A stretch of DNA of 64,000 nucleotides from Paracoccus saliphilus (lineage in GTDB: Bacteria > Pseudomonadota > Alphaproteobacteria > Rhodobacterales > Rhodobacteraceae). Shown here piece after piece: positions 63,473 to 64,000 of the stretch; within the stretch, counting starts at the first letter, position 1, and each line of letters opens with the position of its first letter. Made by a program: the position numbers and the translations under genes. The notes under the pieces are model-generated. The model saw only the letters and a program-made list of their open reading frames with translations. It was not told where the DNA came from and did no database searches. The DNA lies in contig NZ_CP067140.1 in the NCBI RefSeq assembly GCF_028553805.1, forward strand, positions 744,001 through 808,000, in the 5' to 3' direction.

Positions 63473-64000
63473 TCAGCGATCCTGATCCGGTTTCTTCCTG
63501 TTGATCGGATATCCGCTCGCCTTGCCACGTAGCGGCTGGATCAGCAGTCGGTCAAGCCACAGGTCGCGGCGGGTGCGGAATTGCTCGATGCCGATGGCCA
63601 TCGACTCGTGATCGTCGCGCGGCTGTGCCTGGTAGGTCCCAAGCAGGCGATCCCACCAGGGCAGGTTGAAGCCGAAATTGGAATTGGTCTCGCTCGGATG
63701 AATCGAGTGATGGACCCGGTGCATATCGGGTGTAACGACGATGAGCCGAAGAAACCGGTCGATTCCGCTAGGAATACGGATATTGGAATGATTGAACATC
63801 GAGGTTGCGTTCAACAATACCTCGAACAGTAACACGGCGATGGCTGGCGGGCCCAGAGCCGCGATGACGGCAAGCTTGATCCCCATCGAGAGCAGGATCT
63901 CGACCGGGTGGAAGCGCAAGCCGGTGGATACATCGAATTCAAGGTCGGAATGATGCATGCGGTGCAATCGCCACAGTGCCGGCACGGCATGGAACATCAC
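63473..64000 (-). CDS. Sterol desaturase/fatty acid hydroxylase family protein, C-terminal part
   Basis: The gene runs off the right edge, and the visible 175 residues are its C-terminal part. The di-iron His motifs are WRLHRMHHSDLEFDVSTGLR, then TPDMHRVHHSIHPSETNSNF, with FGFNLPWWDRLLGTYQAQPR typical of bacterial sterol desaturase-like proteins. Hydrophobic segments (IKLAVIAALGPPAIAVLLFE) show membrane location. Members hydroxylate or desaturate lipids such as fatty acids, ornithine lipids or carotenoids. The substrate cannot be chosen here. The first His motif and the true start are outside the window. Confidence 0.88.
   Translation of the reverse strand: MMFHAVPALWRLHRMHHSDLEFDVSTGLRFHPVEILLSMGIKLAVIAALGPPAIAVLLFEVLLNATSMFNHSNIRIPSGIDRFLRLIVVTPDMHRVHHSIHPSETNSNFGFNLPWWDRLLGTYQAQPRDDHESMAIGIEQFRTRRDLWLDRLLIQPLRGKASGYPINRKKPDQDR

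Noticed and set aside
1..64000. CRISPR arrays, phage structural genes, restriction-modification or toxin-antitoxin systems
   Set aside because: No regularly spaced repeats and no such gene families were recognised on either strand. The mobile content is limited to IS elements, an integrase scrap and a TniQ-like scrap.

Overview
The window is high-GC chromosomal DNA from an alphaproteobacterium, most likely in the Rhodobacteraceae (Paracoccus-like). The grounds are the gene families: an anthraniloyl-CoA cluster, succinyl-CoA:glutarate CoA-transferase next to GcdH, a chvE-gguABC sugar locus with a divergent GbpR-type LysR gene, cyoABCD-SURF1, and IS701, IS5, IS481 and IS630 debris. Most genes sit in tight operons whose starts and stops overlap as ATGA, GTGA or TGATG. 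No rRNA or CRISPR was seen. There is one intact tRNA gene.

Layout. 0-4.3 kb (minus): aerobic 2-aminobenzoyl-CoA (anthraniloyl-CoA) degradation operon with its own MarR regulator and a perfect 16-bp palindrome upstream. 4.3-5.6 kb (minus): a CbiX-like chelatase paired with a DUF4202 protein. 5.65-9.05 kb: glutarate catabolism (CoA transferase, GcdH) with a divergent LysR. 9.1-10.08 kb: a decayed junction holding an IS481 remnant, a truncated tyrosine integrase and a 45-nt duplicate of the 3' part of tRNA-Arg. 10.1-12.8 kb (minus): an omega-amino-acid:pyruvate transaminase and an MFS transporter. 13.0-17.9 kb (plus): cytochrome bo3 quinol oxidase plus SURF1. 17.95-18.7 kb: insertion-sequence debris. 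18.8-26.6 kb: a TRAP transporter, sugar-acid dehydratase and GntR regulator, divergent from a FAD-linked 2-hydroxyacid dehydrogenase. 27-36.5 kb: an ornithine-cyclodeaminase-family enzyme, a GlxA-type AraC regulator, an N-methylproline-demethylase-like flavoenzyme and a complete dipeptide/opine-type ABC importer. 36.5-40.1 kb: an IS701 copy with target duplication, a broken IS5, a broken TniQ-like gene and tRNA-Arg(TCT).

41.4-58.3 kb (plus) is the functional centrepiece, a 14-gene operon for oxidative sugar catabolism. Two complete sugar ABC importers (ChvE-GguAB and a YtfQRT-YjfF type) feed a mutarotase, an aldose 1-dehydrogenase, an SMP-30 lactonase and an L-arabonate-type dehydratase. The pathway then splits. 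The C5 branch (GguC, then 2-oxoglutarate-semialdehyde dehydrogenase) ends at 2-oxoglutarate. The C6 branch (DgoK, then DgoA) ends at pyruvate and glyceraldehyde-3-phosphate. The GguC step is inferred.

58.3-61 kb is a decaying ynjDCB locus behind an intact ynjF. It is followed by an unusual fusion of a TVP38-type membrane domain to a dihydrolipoamide/mercuric-reductase-like flavoenzyme, and by a sterol-desaturase-family gene that runs off the right edge. The 45-nt tRNA-Arg duplication lies in opposite orientation at the two ends of the 10-40 kb accessory block, so the block has been rearranged since any integration. No convincing undescribed defence or mobile system was found. The best leads are the fused two-sugar operon with a GguC gap-filler, the CbiX-DUF4202 pair, the TVP38-flavoenzyme fusion, the candidate operators and the rearranged tRNA island.
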